Shown: piece after piece, positions 25,301 to 38,036 of the stretch
Layout: every line of letters starts with the position of its first letter
Position numbering within the stretch: the stretch's first letter is position 1
Notes under the pieces: generated by a model
What the model saw: only the letters and a program-made list of their open reading frames with translations
What the model was told of the DNA's origin: nothing
Databases searched by the model: none
Source: Branchiostoma floridae
Taxonomy: Eukaryota > Chordata > Leptocardii > Amphioxiformes > Branchiostomatidae
Assembly (NCBI RefSeq): GCF_000003815.2
Contig: NC_049986.1
Coordinates: 22,995,301 to 23,059,300 of the forward strand
Length of the DNA: 64,000 bases
Reading direction: 5' to 3'
Translations under genes and position numbers: made by a program

Positions 25301-27800
25301 GACCCTCGCCAATACAACCGGGCAGCTGTGAGTTTCTTTTCATTCTGAGTCATGACTAAACTATATTTCTGTGGATCTACTTTTTAATGAAGCAAAGAGA
25401 CAAAATCAAAATTCAATCACGAGACTACCTATTCAATCGTGACTCGTTCGGTACGGAATGAAAGGAACGATTCTCTTCTGTACAAGATAAACCGCCCCTC
25501 AAAGAGGTCTGAAAACTCAATGAGCAACGTCGTGACTGCTCGAAGTTAACTTCTGCAAACATTCTCATCCCCGCCAGATGAAATTGTGTCACCACCAACT
25601 CGGGACGAACGCGAATCTCCGCTTCCGTTCCCTCAGGAGTTCTGCGCGGCCTCCGCTGCTCTTGTTCTGCCACTCCTCGCATCGATAATAACCTCTTTCT
25701 GATGAAACGGGAGACGATTAAAGACCTGGGGGACAAAGGGGTGATATTACGGCCGCCCATAATCTTGTAACGATGTTCCGTTTTATTTTCCCCAATCGAA
25801 CTCTGGGCGCAATAATCTCCTTCCGCGGGGACACCGTTTGGCCTTGAGACACAAACTAGTTTGGGGCGGGCCGAGAAGGAACGTGGGAGGGATGCTGAAA
25901 TAAGAACACACTCAGGAAACTTTCTTAACACAAAAGGTACACTTTATTTCCGCACATAATCAATATAAAGCACACAACAACTACATTTCGGTCAGTCATC
26001 TGATCCTTCTCGACTTGACATGGCATGAAGCCTGTGTCACGTGACCTGAACGATTGTGTGACGTCATCAATGGGTCAAATGCGCTCGGCAGCCAGCAGCG
26101 GCACCTTTCTATGTTGTGCAATAAAGTTATACATGTTATGGGGCGGTCTATGGGCTCCAATTTAGATGGCTTCTTTCACGAAGACATTTGTCACGTTTCC
26201 TATGGTCACGTAAGCTTCTTTAAATAAAAAAAATGGAATCTTTTAGCTCAAAATGCCATTTACTACTTCTGCAATTGTAATCAAGAATATGTATGAATAA
26301 ATGAATTTTATTGCTCAGCAATCGCACAATGTACAATGTATGGCAACCAATATAAAGGTCGTTAATGATGAGATTTACGATCAACATAAATTGAATAAAG
26401 ATAAAGGGTCATTAACTTTTACGCTGACCTACCTGAAAACCAACCTGGCATGAAGATGACCTAGAGGCCAATGTTTATTTCATTAAACGAATGTATAGCA
26501 TGGGACCAGATTTAATGAACAGTTTTTGCATTGCCATTGGAACAAGGGTGCCGCATGTATGATACGGAAACGATGTCACGAAGCTGTACCTTAATCATTT
26601 ATTCGATTATTCATTTAGCCATTTATTCACCGTGGACCAGTTCTAACCTTGTTGTAGTTAATCCACACAAAGTCACTTCATAGTAGTACGTTTGTTTACT
26701 TGCTCTTATTCTCAATTAACCCCATGGGCATGAATTTGCAAAAAAAAAAGTTTTATCATCAATTTCACAACAACATGTCGAAAGTTTCCTCTATGTCGAC
26801 ACATCCGTAAAAGTTATTCCAGCGATGTATCATTCAAAGTTGTGTAGATCCAAAGCTGACAATCGATGGTACACTCAGGAAGCCAGATTTGTCCGGCATA
26901 TTGCGAGAAATGCAGTCGATAAAACGCATCCCTCAGCAGAAGACCTTGACATCTTTCTACTCTAAATATCGTGCCGAGTCTGTAGCAAGATGAGTCACCT
27001 TATCATGGATCTGCCCCTGATGTACCAACCCAGTTGTCACGAGGGCGTGTCGCTATGACCTCCAGGTCCGCGTGTACAAGCAAAGAGAATCTGGGCGCGG
27101 GTCGAACGTGTGTATCGCCACGCAAGTCTGAGTTAACAGGTCAATACTGTTCTTATTGTGTGCTTAAGACCGAATCTATATGTGAACAGCCGTTATCCGA
27201 AAAACCATAATTTGGTTAATATGGAAGAGAAATTTAACCGGTCGCGTCGTTGTACGTCGTTTTATGCTGACCACGTATCATGTGGGCACGTACAGAAATG
27301 GATTATGGAAGTGGGAGTGGAAGGAAGTTTGACAGCTTTTTATAACACCATCATGACCAATGCCCAGGCATAACAATTTATCAGGACGACGCTTCGAATC
27401 TGATGCATGGTCAACCAGTGGAGTCATTTGATATTGTATTCGTCTCCCTTGTGAATGGAAACTGCAAATAGGATTTTTCAAAGACTCCGCAAAGAGGATT
27501 CGACTTTAAATCTTCTTGCACCCATCGCTGGCACGAACTTGATGCATTTGGTTCTGAGCCAAAAACGGTGGCGTTACGCACGACGATAGTATAGCGGTAT
27601 CATCCTTACGTTCTCTTCTGCCTTTTTATTGCGTAGGCCATTTCTTATTGTTCATGTAAAGGGAACATGTTGGAGTCATCGCTGAGAGTCAGACCGATGA
27701 GAAAGACACTGTTCTTCCTATTTCTCTGTGCTGTGCACTGGGAGCCAGCCTTGGTACTAAGCTTTAGCCCACCGAAGCTACCAAAGCCAGCATCAAGGGT
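22315..27800. other. Longest low-repeat stretch; no recognisable gene
   Basis: About 5.5 kb with few internal repeats. It contains a second copy of the foldback arm seen at 12840 (about 22792-22828), a short CA microsatellite (25258-25270) and a GC-richer patch at 25270-25930. That patch holds the longest frame of the window, 168 codons, on the minus strand (25425-25931). It is rich in Arg, Ser and Glu and has no recognisable domain. I found no exon chain. Conserved non-coding elements could be here, but that needs cross-species comparison. Confidence 0.45.
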
Positions 27801-27807
27801 ACGCGTG

Positions 27808-28095
27808 TTTGCCCTTGAACTTGCAGATACTGAAGAGTCCCGAGTGAGCCTGAATTCTCGAGGGTCGATTGGTTTGACCGCAAGTAGACCCCAGTTGTCT
27901 GAGGTACTCAAACTTGTGTTTACATTTTCTCAATCTGCACCCACGGGTTTGCCCTTGAACTTGTAGATACCGAAGAGTCCCGAGTGAGTCTGAATTCTCT
28001 CGAGGGTCGATTGGTTTGACCGCAAGTAGACCCCAGTTGTCTGAGGTACTCAAACTCGTGTTTACACCCGGAAGACATTTTCTCAATCTCAACCC
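27808..28095. repeat. Two-copy tandem duplication, about 145 bp
   Basis: Units at 27808-27945 and 27946-28095 share GTTTGCCCTTGAACTTG, GAAGAGTCCCGAGTGAG, AGGGTCGATTGGTTTGACCG and CCCCAGTTGTCTGAGGTACT. Identity is high, so the event is fairly recent. Open frames in both directions run across both units because the unit lacks stops in several frames. Confidence 0.85.
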
Positions 28096-28096
28096 A

Positions 28097-28620
28097 TGTT
28101 ACGCGTTAACCCTGGCCCTTCTGGCCTATCCGTACCGCCTCAGCAGTGGAATCTGGTTACTGCAGACATCCCCGGCGCCCCTTAACCATCCACTCAGACG
28201 GATCGTCCTGACCCGACCGTCTCCGCGGATCCCACCTCCGCTCCGATCATGACAAACTCGATACCGATCCAGGCGACGGATCGAACCTCCTCGCCGAATA
28301 ATCCTGGATGTCCCGACATTGCCGCCTCCGGCAGGACCCGTCTCATCTACAGCAGTGACTCCAATCAGCCGGAAACATCTTCGGAGGAAAATCCAACCTG
28401 ACATTATCTGACCGAAGCAAATTATGGTCCTACGTAAACCAGCGCTCCAATCCATCAATGCCAGTCGCTGGTGCGGTATCTGTGCCATCTAAGTAGTGGA
28501 TGTTGGGCTAATCCAACATTTGCCCCGTTTCTCCTCATCTGCCGGGACGCCAAGTCGTGAACTCCTGACACCTTGGGTCTTCCTGTATCAACATCTTGAG
28601 AGTCTTGCCGCCGCTTAAGT
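28097..28620 (+). other. Possible degenerate coding fragment (retroelement-like), weak
   Basis: On the plus strand a frame starting at 28097 is interrupted by one TAA near 28180. It then continues with Ser/Thr/Pro/Asp-rich residues (TQTDRPDPTVSAD, then NSIPIQATDRTSSPNNPG) to about 28400. The GC content is higher than in the flanks. The composition and the single stop could reflect a dead retroelement leader or gag-like piece. No catalytic motif is present, so the call is tentative. Confidence 0.25.
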
Positions 28621-30464
28621 TTCGTCGTCTCCTAAGGAGCACAGAGAAAGTAGTCAATGACAAACGATGTGACATGTTTTTCGTGTCATATAGAGATTGT
28701 AATGTGTCTCCGTCAGGTTTTCGGGTCTTGTAAAAGATTGATTGAAGAACACTTTGTGAGAGTGAGTTTTTCCAAAGTTTAACAAGACACCAAAGATTTC
28801 TGTAGCGCTACTTCTTAAACGTACTTTATAAAGGGTTCTGAACAACTTTTAGTCTATCAATATCTCCAGAGAGTACAGAATATATACCTTTTAATGCAAA
28901 ACAAGTTCAAACATCCGTATGTGATCAGTCGGCAGGCGACACAGGAAGTGCTATAAAAGTCCGACGATTCACAAACGAATTTAGACGGTACCAATAGAGA
29001 CTTGTATGTCTACTACACTACATTCTACAGTATCCAGCTCGACCAATAACTCCCGTAACAGACCCCATTTCCCCCACCGCCCCTTTTTAATCCGCAGCCC
29101 AACTTTAAAAGCGTGTTACTCCAGTTACGTAACGATCACTTCATCTGCAATACTCCTGTCGGCGCAAATTGGCAATGAAGCTCGGACCACTCTTCAACGT
29201 TAAACTTGATTAACAGAGCTGTCCCCTGGGAATGCGGAGGGCAAATGCCGATACTACTAAAACGATATTCATCAGCAATTTGGCACCTTTGACAGTATTG
29301 CCATGAAATAATGATGTGTAATTAGACGAATGAACTGTCCTTTGACAAACACAATTCGTCACATTAGACCACGACATTCCCAGGTGCGCACAAGGCGGGG
29401 AGTCGATCAGACGCGTGGCCTCGCACACGGACCGTGATCTATTATTGACCACTCATTACCGTCTGTTAAACGGAAGGTGACCAGAATTTCCGCGATCCTT
29501 TTTCTTCGCGTCTCCCCTCGCTCGTTTTCTATTACAGCGAGGCGTCTGGGATGGATAGAGATAATAAGGTATTGATTTATCCTGATGTGTTAGTGCACGC
29601 TTCCGGCCAGAGCGCCCGGGCCTAGCCGTAAAGCTTTACGAGTTTCAAAATCCAAATTCCTCTGAGAAATTCACTTCAATCCAACCCGCCTACTCATTGA
29701 TCTTGCAGGGAAATATACGCGCGTACATTGCTATACCAAATACCTATAACACATAAGTGTAAGACCTAGTTTTGTCACGGTCACCTCTTTGAGTTATAAT
29801 GATTTTGTAGGAAAATTTTTCATTCTCTACAACACCTTGTCATATACTTTCTGCCAACTTTGTAACTCTGTACATGATGAATGAACCGTAACTTCATGAT
29901 AGATTACCCAGGGTACGTCCTTGAACTGTGATGAGATAGATGTCGGAATTGTTCTTTTTTTCTTTATTGCATTTTGAATATACACAGTACAGTACAATGA
30001 CAGTAATAGGTTTACAATTGAAAGACGTATGGTATGGAAAATTTGAAGACAAAAATCTGAATAAAATCCCGAATACTAAATATAACATTTTACAGGATCA
30101 ATGTAGTTCAGAAGTTAACATGTTGGCTACTCCAGTATTCAGTGCCTTTCCCAAGTGTTACCGTTGGTCAGTTATTCATAGAGATTCTCAAAGATCACCA
30201 TCTTTACCTTGGAATCATGATCTATCTGCAGATAGTACTATCTAAATAACCACAACATAGCTGGCGAAAGCAGCCATCAATTTTGCTTGTAAAGCTGACT
30301 TGACTTTCCTGCTTGCAAAAGATGCTATTTCAAACTCACGCAGCCACACTTAAAGACCTGGTCAGTCCAATTGAAATGGTTTAATTCTTGTGGCTGATTC
30401 CGAAACCTTGATCAGAACATTTCAGCACCTTTGTCGGTGAAATTACCAGTGTTTAACACGTAGC
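28621..30464. other. Stretch without a recognisable gene
   Basis: Only short frames, none splice-consistent or domain-bearing. No RNA gene or element ends were recognised. Confidence 0.45.
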
Positions 30465-33400
30465 TGGATTTTTGTCATCCGCAAACCGTTTATTCATGAA
30501 AGGACAAGGCGTTTGTTTCCGCGTTTGATTGCAAGAGTTACAGTCAACCACATTTCTTCTTTATCAGGGGTAGTGTAACCAGACGGGAGAAGGCCTAGGG
30601 GGATTTATGTGGAAGCTCGAAGAGAAAGTGGCTTAAAACAATGGTCCACTTTGTTAGAAAAAAATCTGTTTTGTGGAGTGTTCGACTGTCATTGACGTTT
30701 TAAAATCCTACAAGGCTAACTACCTTTGTATAATTGACTGTAAAACTTGGTAGAAATGATTATATACTCTACTCTTACTACTTCGTTCTTGTTATTTTCT
30801 TCGACTGGTAAGCCCTAAAACGTGTCAATGCCTGATCAGATAATCTGTTCATTTTCTATTAGGTCCAACATCCGGTACACCGATTTTTTTTCAGGTCCGG
30901 TTTTTCTTGACCCACCCCTACTCAGAATCCAAAATAAAACATTCCACAAAGTTGACTGTCGGACAACACGGGTTCAACAACCTGTGGGTGAAGGTCTCAG
31001 GTTGGATCCGTCAGCAGATGGTCCGCTGGGGGGGGGGGGGCTATCGAAATTGACCTTCGTTTTTGTGCCCCTACCAACCTACCAAATACCATTACGATCC
31101 ATCCAAGGCTTCTCGAGTTATACTATTTACAGACACATAGACATTCAAACGCGCTCAACACATAACCTTCTGGCGACGCGTACGGTAAAACAACATTACA
31201 GAAACTTGCCAAGCGGCGGACAAGACGGGTTCAACAACCTGAAGGATGAAGGTCTCAGGCTGCATCCGTCAGCAGATGGTCCGCCATCCCCGGGTCAGTC
31301 CAGATTGAAACTGTACTTTATGGACTGACATCGCGACTGAAAGGGGTAAAAGCCCGTGGTCATTTCCAATTATTTGATAGGATTGTTCGGAATATAGGCT
31401 GTCACGGACATCGCTATATAGGGATTACGCTGTCTGCCTCTGGCCAGTGTATGGGGATATTGCACCATACATCCTCGACTCATCTGCGGTGCTTCTTCTG
31501 ACTACCCACCCATCCACTTGCCTTTCTGAGTGCGGTTAATGACATTCTCTCTTGTCGGAGGCCAATTCCTTTGTTAATTGTTGAGCTGGAGGATACCGGT
31601 ATCTTCCTCATTCGCAACCCGTTAATTCATGAAAGGTTAGGGAGTATTATTTTCGTGTTTGATTGCAAAAGATTCAGTCAACCACATTTCTTTTCTTTTT
31701 CAGAGATAGTGTAACTTGGCTTGCAAAACATTGGGCATATCGTCTACTCATCTGCAGTACTTCTTCGGGCTACTGACCTACCAACGTGCCTAGCTGGATG
31801 ACACCAGTACTTTTTTCACGGACACCGCTATAGGGATTACGCTGTCTGCCTCTGGCCAGTGTATGGGGATATTGCACCATACATCCTCGACTCATCTGCA
31901 GTGCTTCTTCTGACTACAAACCCATCCACTTGCCTTTCTGAACGCTGCGACTGACATTCTTTCTTGTCGGAGGCCAATGCATGTTCAATGCATTCTTGAT
32001 TTGGAGGAAACCAGTATCTTCCTCATTCGCAAACCGTTACATTCATGAAAGGTCGGGGAGTATTATTTCGTGTTTGATTGCAAAAGATTCAGTAAACCAC
32101 ATTTCCTTTCTTTTTTAAGAGATACAGTCAACCACTTTTTTTTCAGAGATAGCGTAACTTGGCTTGCAAAACATTGGCCATATCGTCTACTCATCTGCAG
32201 TATTTCTTCGGGCTACCGACCTATCAAAGTACCTAGCTGGATGAGACCTGTACTTTTTTTCACGGACACCGCTATAGGGATTACGCTGTCTGCCTCTGGC
32301 CAGTGTATGGGGATATTGCATCATAGATCCTCGACTCATCTGCAGCGCTTCTTCTGACTACCCACCCATCCACTTGCCTTTCTGAATGGCATCCCCTCTT
32401 GTCAGAAGCTTTTGCATGAATTTGAATTCTTTAGCTGGATAAAACCGGTACCTTTCTTCATACGAAAACCGTTTATTCATAAAAGGCCAAAGCGTTTATT
32501 TCAGTTTTTAATTTGCTTCAGGTACAGTGAACTATCAACCACATATCTCCTTTCCCAGACTGTAGGTTGGCCAGAGTGGGGATATTGCACCATAGATCCT
32601 CAACTCATCTGCAGGGCTTCTTCTGTCTGTCCACCCATCCACTTGTCTGTCTGATCGTGGTGAATGGCATCCTCCCTTGTCGGAGGCCAATGCCTGTTGT
32701 GAATTCTTGAGCTCGAAGAAACCGGTACATATCTATAGTCAAAAACCATTTATTCAGAAAAGGACAATGCATTTATTTCCGTGTTTGATTGCAAGACTTA
32801 CAGTGAACTATCAACCACATATCTCCTTCCCCAGACTGTAACCTGGCCAGACTGTGGATATCGTACCATAGATCCTCAACTCATCTGTAGTACTTATTCT
32901 GGCTGTCAACCTAAAAACATGTCTTTCTGACTGCGATGAAGGACATCCCCTATTGTCGGAAGCTGATGCCTGTTGTGAATTGTTGTGAATTCTTAAGCTT
33001 GATGATATCGGTACCTTTCCTCGTTCGCAAAAATTCATAAAAGGTCATGGCGTTTATTTCTGTGTTTGACTGCAAGGGTCACAGTCAACCACGTGCACAT
33101 TTCTTATTTTTCAGAGATACTAGTAGTATAACTTGGCTTGGAAAAGAGAAGGGATATCTTGCAACTCATCTGCAGTACTTCTTCGGGCTACCAACCTATC
33201 AACGTGCGCGGTGAATGACACCAGAAGCTGATACCTGTTGTGAATCCTTTAGCTGAATGAAATCAGTATTTTTCGTCATTCGGAAACATTTTATTCATGA
33301 AAAAGACAAGGCGTTTATGTTTTTTTTGCAAGATTAACCGTGAGCTATCAATCACATTTCTTCTAATTCAGAGATAGTGTAACTTGGCTTGCGTGGGGCT

Positions 33401-33860
33401 ATTGCGCCATAGATCTTCAACTCATCTACAGTACTTCTTCGGGCTACCAACTATCAGCTTGTCTTTCTGAGCGCCGTGAATGACACCCCCTCTTTTCAGT
33501 TGGTTAATTGTGGAGCTGGATGATGCCAGTACCTTTCCTCATTCGAAAACATTTTATTGAAAAATACAAGATTGCAAGATTTAACAATGAACTTTACATC
33601 ACTTCTTTCAGAGATAGTATAACTTTTTAGAGATAGTATTACTTTGCTTGAGTGGTGATATTGCGCCATAGATCTTCAACTCATCCGCAGTTGTGCTTCT
33701 TCGGGCTACCAACCTATCAGCTTGCCGTTCTGAATGCGGTGAATGACACTGCTATCATCAGAAGGTGAAACCAGCCGTAAGTTACTGCCTGCATAAAACC
33801 AGTACTTTCTTCATTCGTAAACCGTTTATTGACAGCATAACCAGATGGTTTATTGCAGTT
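30465..33860. repeat. Decayed complex tandem array, about nine units
   Basis: A core around CGTTTATTCATGAAAGG, then a GTGTTTGATTGCAA segment and TCAACCACATTTCTT, recurs near 30488, 31618, 32036, 32467, 32748, 33038, 33289, 33548 and 33826. Most units continue with a pyrimidine run ending CAG, then AGATAGTGTAACTTGGCTTG, and later CAACTCATCTGCAGTACTTC. Unit length varies from about 250 to 430 bp. A second short direct repeat (TTCAACAACCTG ... GTCAGCAGATGGTCCGC) is at about 30960-31030 and 31218-31290. No unit encodes a recognisable protein. Confidence 0.8.
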
Positions 33861-33920
33861 TTCGGTGACAGGAGTTACAATGAACAATGATACAGTTGTC
33901 AAACTTGCCTTCGCACATAG

Positions 33921-33991
33921 ACGTGGACAAAGAATGAGTGATATAACAAACAGCACTACTGTCTGTTACATCACTCATTCTTTGTCCACGT
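33921..33991. repeat. Near-perfect 33-bp stem hairpin
   Basis: The arms 33921-33953 and 33959-33991 are complementary with about two mismatches and a 5-nt loop CACTA. The outer 22 bp (ACGTGGACAAAGAATGAGTG and two more) pair perfectly. It could be a foldback, or an RNA hairpin if transcribed. The lack of bulges is unlike many animal pre-microRNAs. Confidence 0.85.
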
Positions 33992-36900
33992 TTACTGTAC
34001 CGTGATCTGGGTGTTTGCTCATACACTTTGGAATATCCGTATTCCCGACACGCTAACAACTTTCACGACTTCGCCAACAAAGGCTTGGTTGATTGTGATG
34101 CCATTAAAGCTGCAAATGCATCGCACCTCCTTTCTTTTGCGACTGGAATAGATGACCAGAAGGCGATGGAACCAGACGACTAAATCATTGATAGCGCCTC
34201 CATGAATGTAGGAAGAGGCACTTTACGGGCATGACTGACTTCCTACACAGTTAGGAAACAATGCGACGTGACTCCTGGTGTTATTGATAACGTCTGGAAA
34301 AGAGCAGGTACGGTACAAGCTTCAGGGGACATGATAATGGCGAGCATCAAGTGGTAGAAAGATTTGGAGGAAGTTTAGAAAGAAATTGGAGATTAGGATT
34401 CTTGTTACGAATTGCGGAAAGTTGCTTTGGTCATACAGCAGCCTTAATTACTGGTGATTTTCACTTACGAAAGACGTGTTAAAGGATTTAGTGACAATCA
34501 CACAGTTGGACATGTTTGAAATTAGAACATTCATATTAGACTTCACTCAAAGCTAACGTCTGTGGGAGAAGGGCAGGCAGGGACTGAGATTACACCATTA
34601 CTAATGAGCAGCAGCTTGATCTGCTGTTGATGAATGTCCTTAAGTTTTGTTGCTTCCATGTGCCATTGTAATTAGCCTTCGGGTATGAAGTCACATTAAT
34701 ATTATCTAGATCGCAGCGAGGTTGCCACCCTAGTGGAGAGCGGACCATTCTGATGACCAGCAGCTTGATCTACTAGTGATGGATGATCCAGGCATTGAGA
34801 GAAAGACGGGCGATGCTAAACAGCAGACAGACAAGTGTCTGCATCCTCCGGCCCTTTGATGTATCAGGAACCCGCCGTGACAGCTGCTATTTTTCTTGTC
34901 TGGCCCGCGGTATGAAGTATGGAGGAGATCCTTACCTCTACGCCTGGGAAGATGAGACATATTTTATCTTAAGCCGCTCGTCTCATGGACGGATGGCTGC
35001 GGAGATTGATGTCAAGGCAGCGATGCATTTTGATTCTTCTGATACTCCGCATGAAAGCAGGGGCTGAAGATGTAGGTCGGTGCCTTCTTCTGACAACCGT
35101 CCCTGAAACGTTTCCAAAGCGGAGCAACTTAAGTCGCAACAGGATACAGACCTCGGAGTTATTGAACTTTGATGCCTAACCCTATCAGTCGAAATATCCT
35201 CCTCAACAGACACTTCAACTTCTTGGAGAGTAACTTCTGATTCTTTCTTGACTCATGTTTGCTTTTAGCTCATTGCTATGATAATCCACGCTAAGTTAGT
35301 TTGAGAATCGTTTTAACTTCGCTGACATTAGACATTGCTTGTTCTGCAACTACATGATGCGGAGAGCCGACACGATCGACACTAGGTTTGCTCTAACAAC
35401 CAAGATGTCCATAATATGTATATTAATATAAAAAGTTAAGAACAAACGAATAAATGAGAAGAGGAAGAATATACAAAGCTTCTGAACTTCTGCATATGAA
35501 GAGCAACATCTGATGCTTAAATACAAGTTTGCGGGGAGGTCATTGCCTTGATGTATTGAATGTCGTTATTTTTTTTTTACTGCTCTTACACTACATGCAA
35601 ATGAAAACCTCACTCTACCTGCCAACATGTCAATAACTTTCTTGAAAAGTTAAATACCACGGAATTAGAAGAGGAAGTGGATGCAAATCCCCGTGATGGC
35701 TTACAAACGATTTTGTTGAGCAGAATTACCCTGCTTCTGCGCTTCATAGCGCCCACAAGTCGCGCCGCTCCCGGTTCGGGAAACCCCAGTGAACCTGGCA
35801 TTTTCCGCCGGCATCATTTCCAAAGGACGGGGTCAGAGAGGTAAGGAGACTTTATGTGAGAAAATGGACGGCCGTTGCATTTGACCTTTCCGTAGTGAGT
35901 AGAGTTACCACACCGAACAGATTTGTCGGCTGCTCAACTATAGAAGAATAGTGTATATCTAAGTGAAATTTTTTTAGGAGGGATTTCGATGTACAATTTC
36001 TTTTTTGATTTATCTACATATCACCTTCTCTGTAAAGTATACAATTATGTATACCACTACTTTACTTAGCCCTCGGGCATGAACCTGCAATAAAGATTAT
36101 TGCTATTGCCAATGGATTTATTAATAAACTGGTTTTCCAACATGTATGGCGTCATCATATGTAGCGTTGGCACCATTTATGGCGTCATTATAATTATGCA
36201 AATTGCATGTAGCTCAATGAGTATTGGGGCAAATATGCCAGATAGCCTATGACTCCTTAGTCTCTATTCGGGGGATCCTAATTTGCATTTTTCACTACCC
36301 TGACAAAGAAGTACTTTGTCAACAGGCGATGTATACTTTGGTACATTTTGCCGATACTCGGCCTTATATAGATTATACTTTACTGAATAGAGAACTCCTT
36401 ACCCAGTGACTCCTTACGTCTGTGCGTACCACATGCGTGAAAAGTACTGCGGGAAGGACTGAGTGAAGGAGACAGTTACATCCTGCCCAATGGAAAAGAA
36501 AGTGAAAGTGGAAAGTGATCTCGATCCAGTTTTAGCTCACTGAAGAGCTAGTCGGACGTCAGCACACTTCCGCGTTCCGGAAAGTCATTGAACGGTGCTC
36601 TTTTGTGTTTAAAGTTCAAATCGTACCACCTTGTGAAGGTCTTGTTTGTAATGAAGAGAAGGTCTTGTTCCTGTCAAGTTGGTATCGAAGAAAGAAATCT
36701 AAATTTCTGACGAATTCAATTAAACACAACGCACCAGTCCTTTTCTTACGTGTGGTAGGTTTTTTCACATGCTCGAGATGTGGCTCTAGATACGATACTC
36801 ATATACGATTGGCTTCAGTCGAGCGAGGGGATATGTATGAAGTGTCTTTCCCCATGTCAGCATTAGACTCGTCCCCATTACGTTCAACAACCCTACATGG

Positions 36901-37034
36901 AGCGCCTGCGTCTTTATGTGTCAGTAGAGATTTGTTCCCAAATCATCGTCGTGTTCTTTAATTATTTCGCTGTCATAAAAGTTGTTGGCCTCCATGCGAT
37001 TATCAAGATGCCAGAAAACATGAATAATCAGAAA
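33992..37034. other. Stretch without a recognisable gene; element remnants
   Basis: A right-end remnant of MITE family A (GATCGCAGCGAGG ... CCTAGTGGAGAG) lies at about 34710-34742. Copies of the TTAGCCCTCGGGCATGAA-type tail lie near 34673 (diverged) and 36068 (followed by AATAAAG). A plus-strand frame without an ATG (about 33943-34184) reads into the hairpin arm and has no recognised domain. The frames at 34783-35067 and 36605-36961 likewise show nothing I can name. Confidence 0.45.
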
Positions 37035-37390
37035 GTGAACCTTCGTCCCTCGGATAGGACGTTAAATGGAGGTCCCGTGTATGGGGAGAGCCATACCCCA
37101 TGCACGTTAAAGAACCCCCACACGTGCGATGGTGCGGTGTGCGTTGGTACAAATCCTTCTGTCGGAAGTTGGTGATTCACTTCAAATCACCCGGATGGAG
37201 GCCTGGCGACCTCTGTCTCGTATCAGCCACATGGTGATCTACATCATTCACCCGGACGGGTGTGTCACCCCGTAAGGGGCGGTATAACCCGTCGTTGTGC
37301 GAACATGTGCGAACATGTATATAGGGCTCCCTTGGAAATCAGTTACTACGTTAACTGAAGGGACTACCCTAAAGATCAATAAATATAATT
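37035..37390 (+). mobile_element. SINE body, headless copy
   Basis: Contains GGACGTTAAATGGAGGTCCC, GTGTATGGGGAGAGC and CACGTTAAAGAACCC, matching the body of the SINE at 11240-11566 read on its own strand. It continues through GGCCTGGCGACCTCTGTC to a repeated GTGCGAACAT. No box A/box B head precedes it, so it is 5'-truncated or belongs to a related retroelement. Confidence 0.55.
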
Positions 37391-37494
37391 GAATTTATTC
37401 GAAGCAGAATTTTCGATAGCTGAATATTGTTTGCTAAGTTAACCCTAACCACTAAGACAAAATCAAACTCATTACCCCTTAACTAAAACATTTT

Positions 37495-37528
37495 GGTTGT
37501 TTGGTTGTTTGTTTGTTTGTTTGTTTGA
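37495..37528. repeat. (GTTT)n microsatellite
   Basis: Seven or eight GTTT-type tetranucleotides in a row. Confidence 0.9.
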
Positions 37529-38036
37529 ACCTTTGTTTATTCATGAAAGCTCGAATCGGCCTGCAGGCCACTTTTCATTTAGGTCATGAGGGAAGAGGCA
37601 AGGGTCAGACAACGTTTATAACAGAGATACAGTTTACATCAGTTAACGTCCTGTTGAGTCTTATTACTCTATACGTCTATGTACAAAAAAGTAGGCCTAA
37701 GCATGATATCTGTGTTAAAATGACCAGAACATTGTGGCTTCAAACAGTGCGTTTAACGCCCTAGCCTCTGCCCGGTAACTGTCCTTTTCCCGACCTCCCT
37801 CTCCCGTCCAAGGACGCCAGGTCTCCCCTACATATCGACCTCCCCCTCCACACGTGTTGTAGCTGATTATCGCTAAGCCTAAGTGGCAATTCCCTCCGAC
37901 ATGAAAGTTCGCAGGATGGTGTCGTCAATACCGGGCCGTCTCTTTTACAGCGTGTAATAGCGGGAGGCTGACAAGGTGCGGCACCCTTTATCACGGTTAA
38001 GTACAAGTTCGCGCGATTGCGACGGTCCTTTTGGTA

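Noticed and set aside
28097-28130. NPGP motif that could be a 2A-type ribosome-skipping peptide (as in some invertebrate LINEs)
   Set aside because: The residues before it (MLRV) do not fit the D-V/I-E-x-N-P-G-P consensus, and the frame is broken by a stop 28 codons later.
30822-31328. 168-codon plus-strand frame with two LRL.PSADGP segments
   Set aside because: The repeated segment is the translation of a DNA direct repeat, a poly-G run lies inside it, and no family is recognisable.
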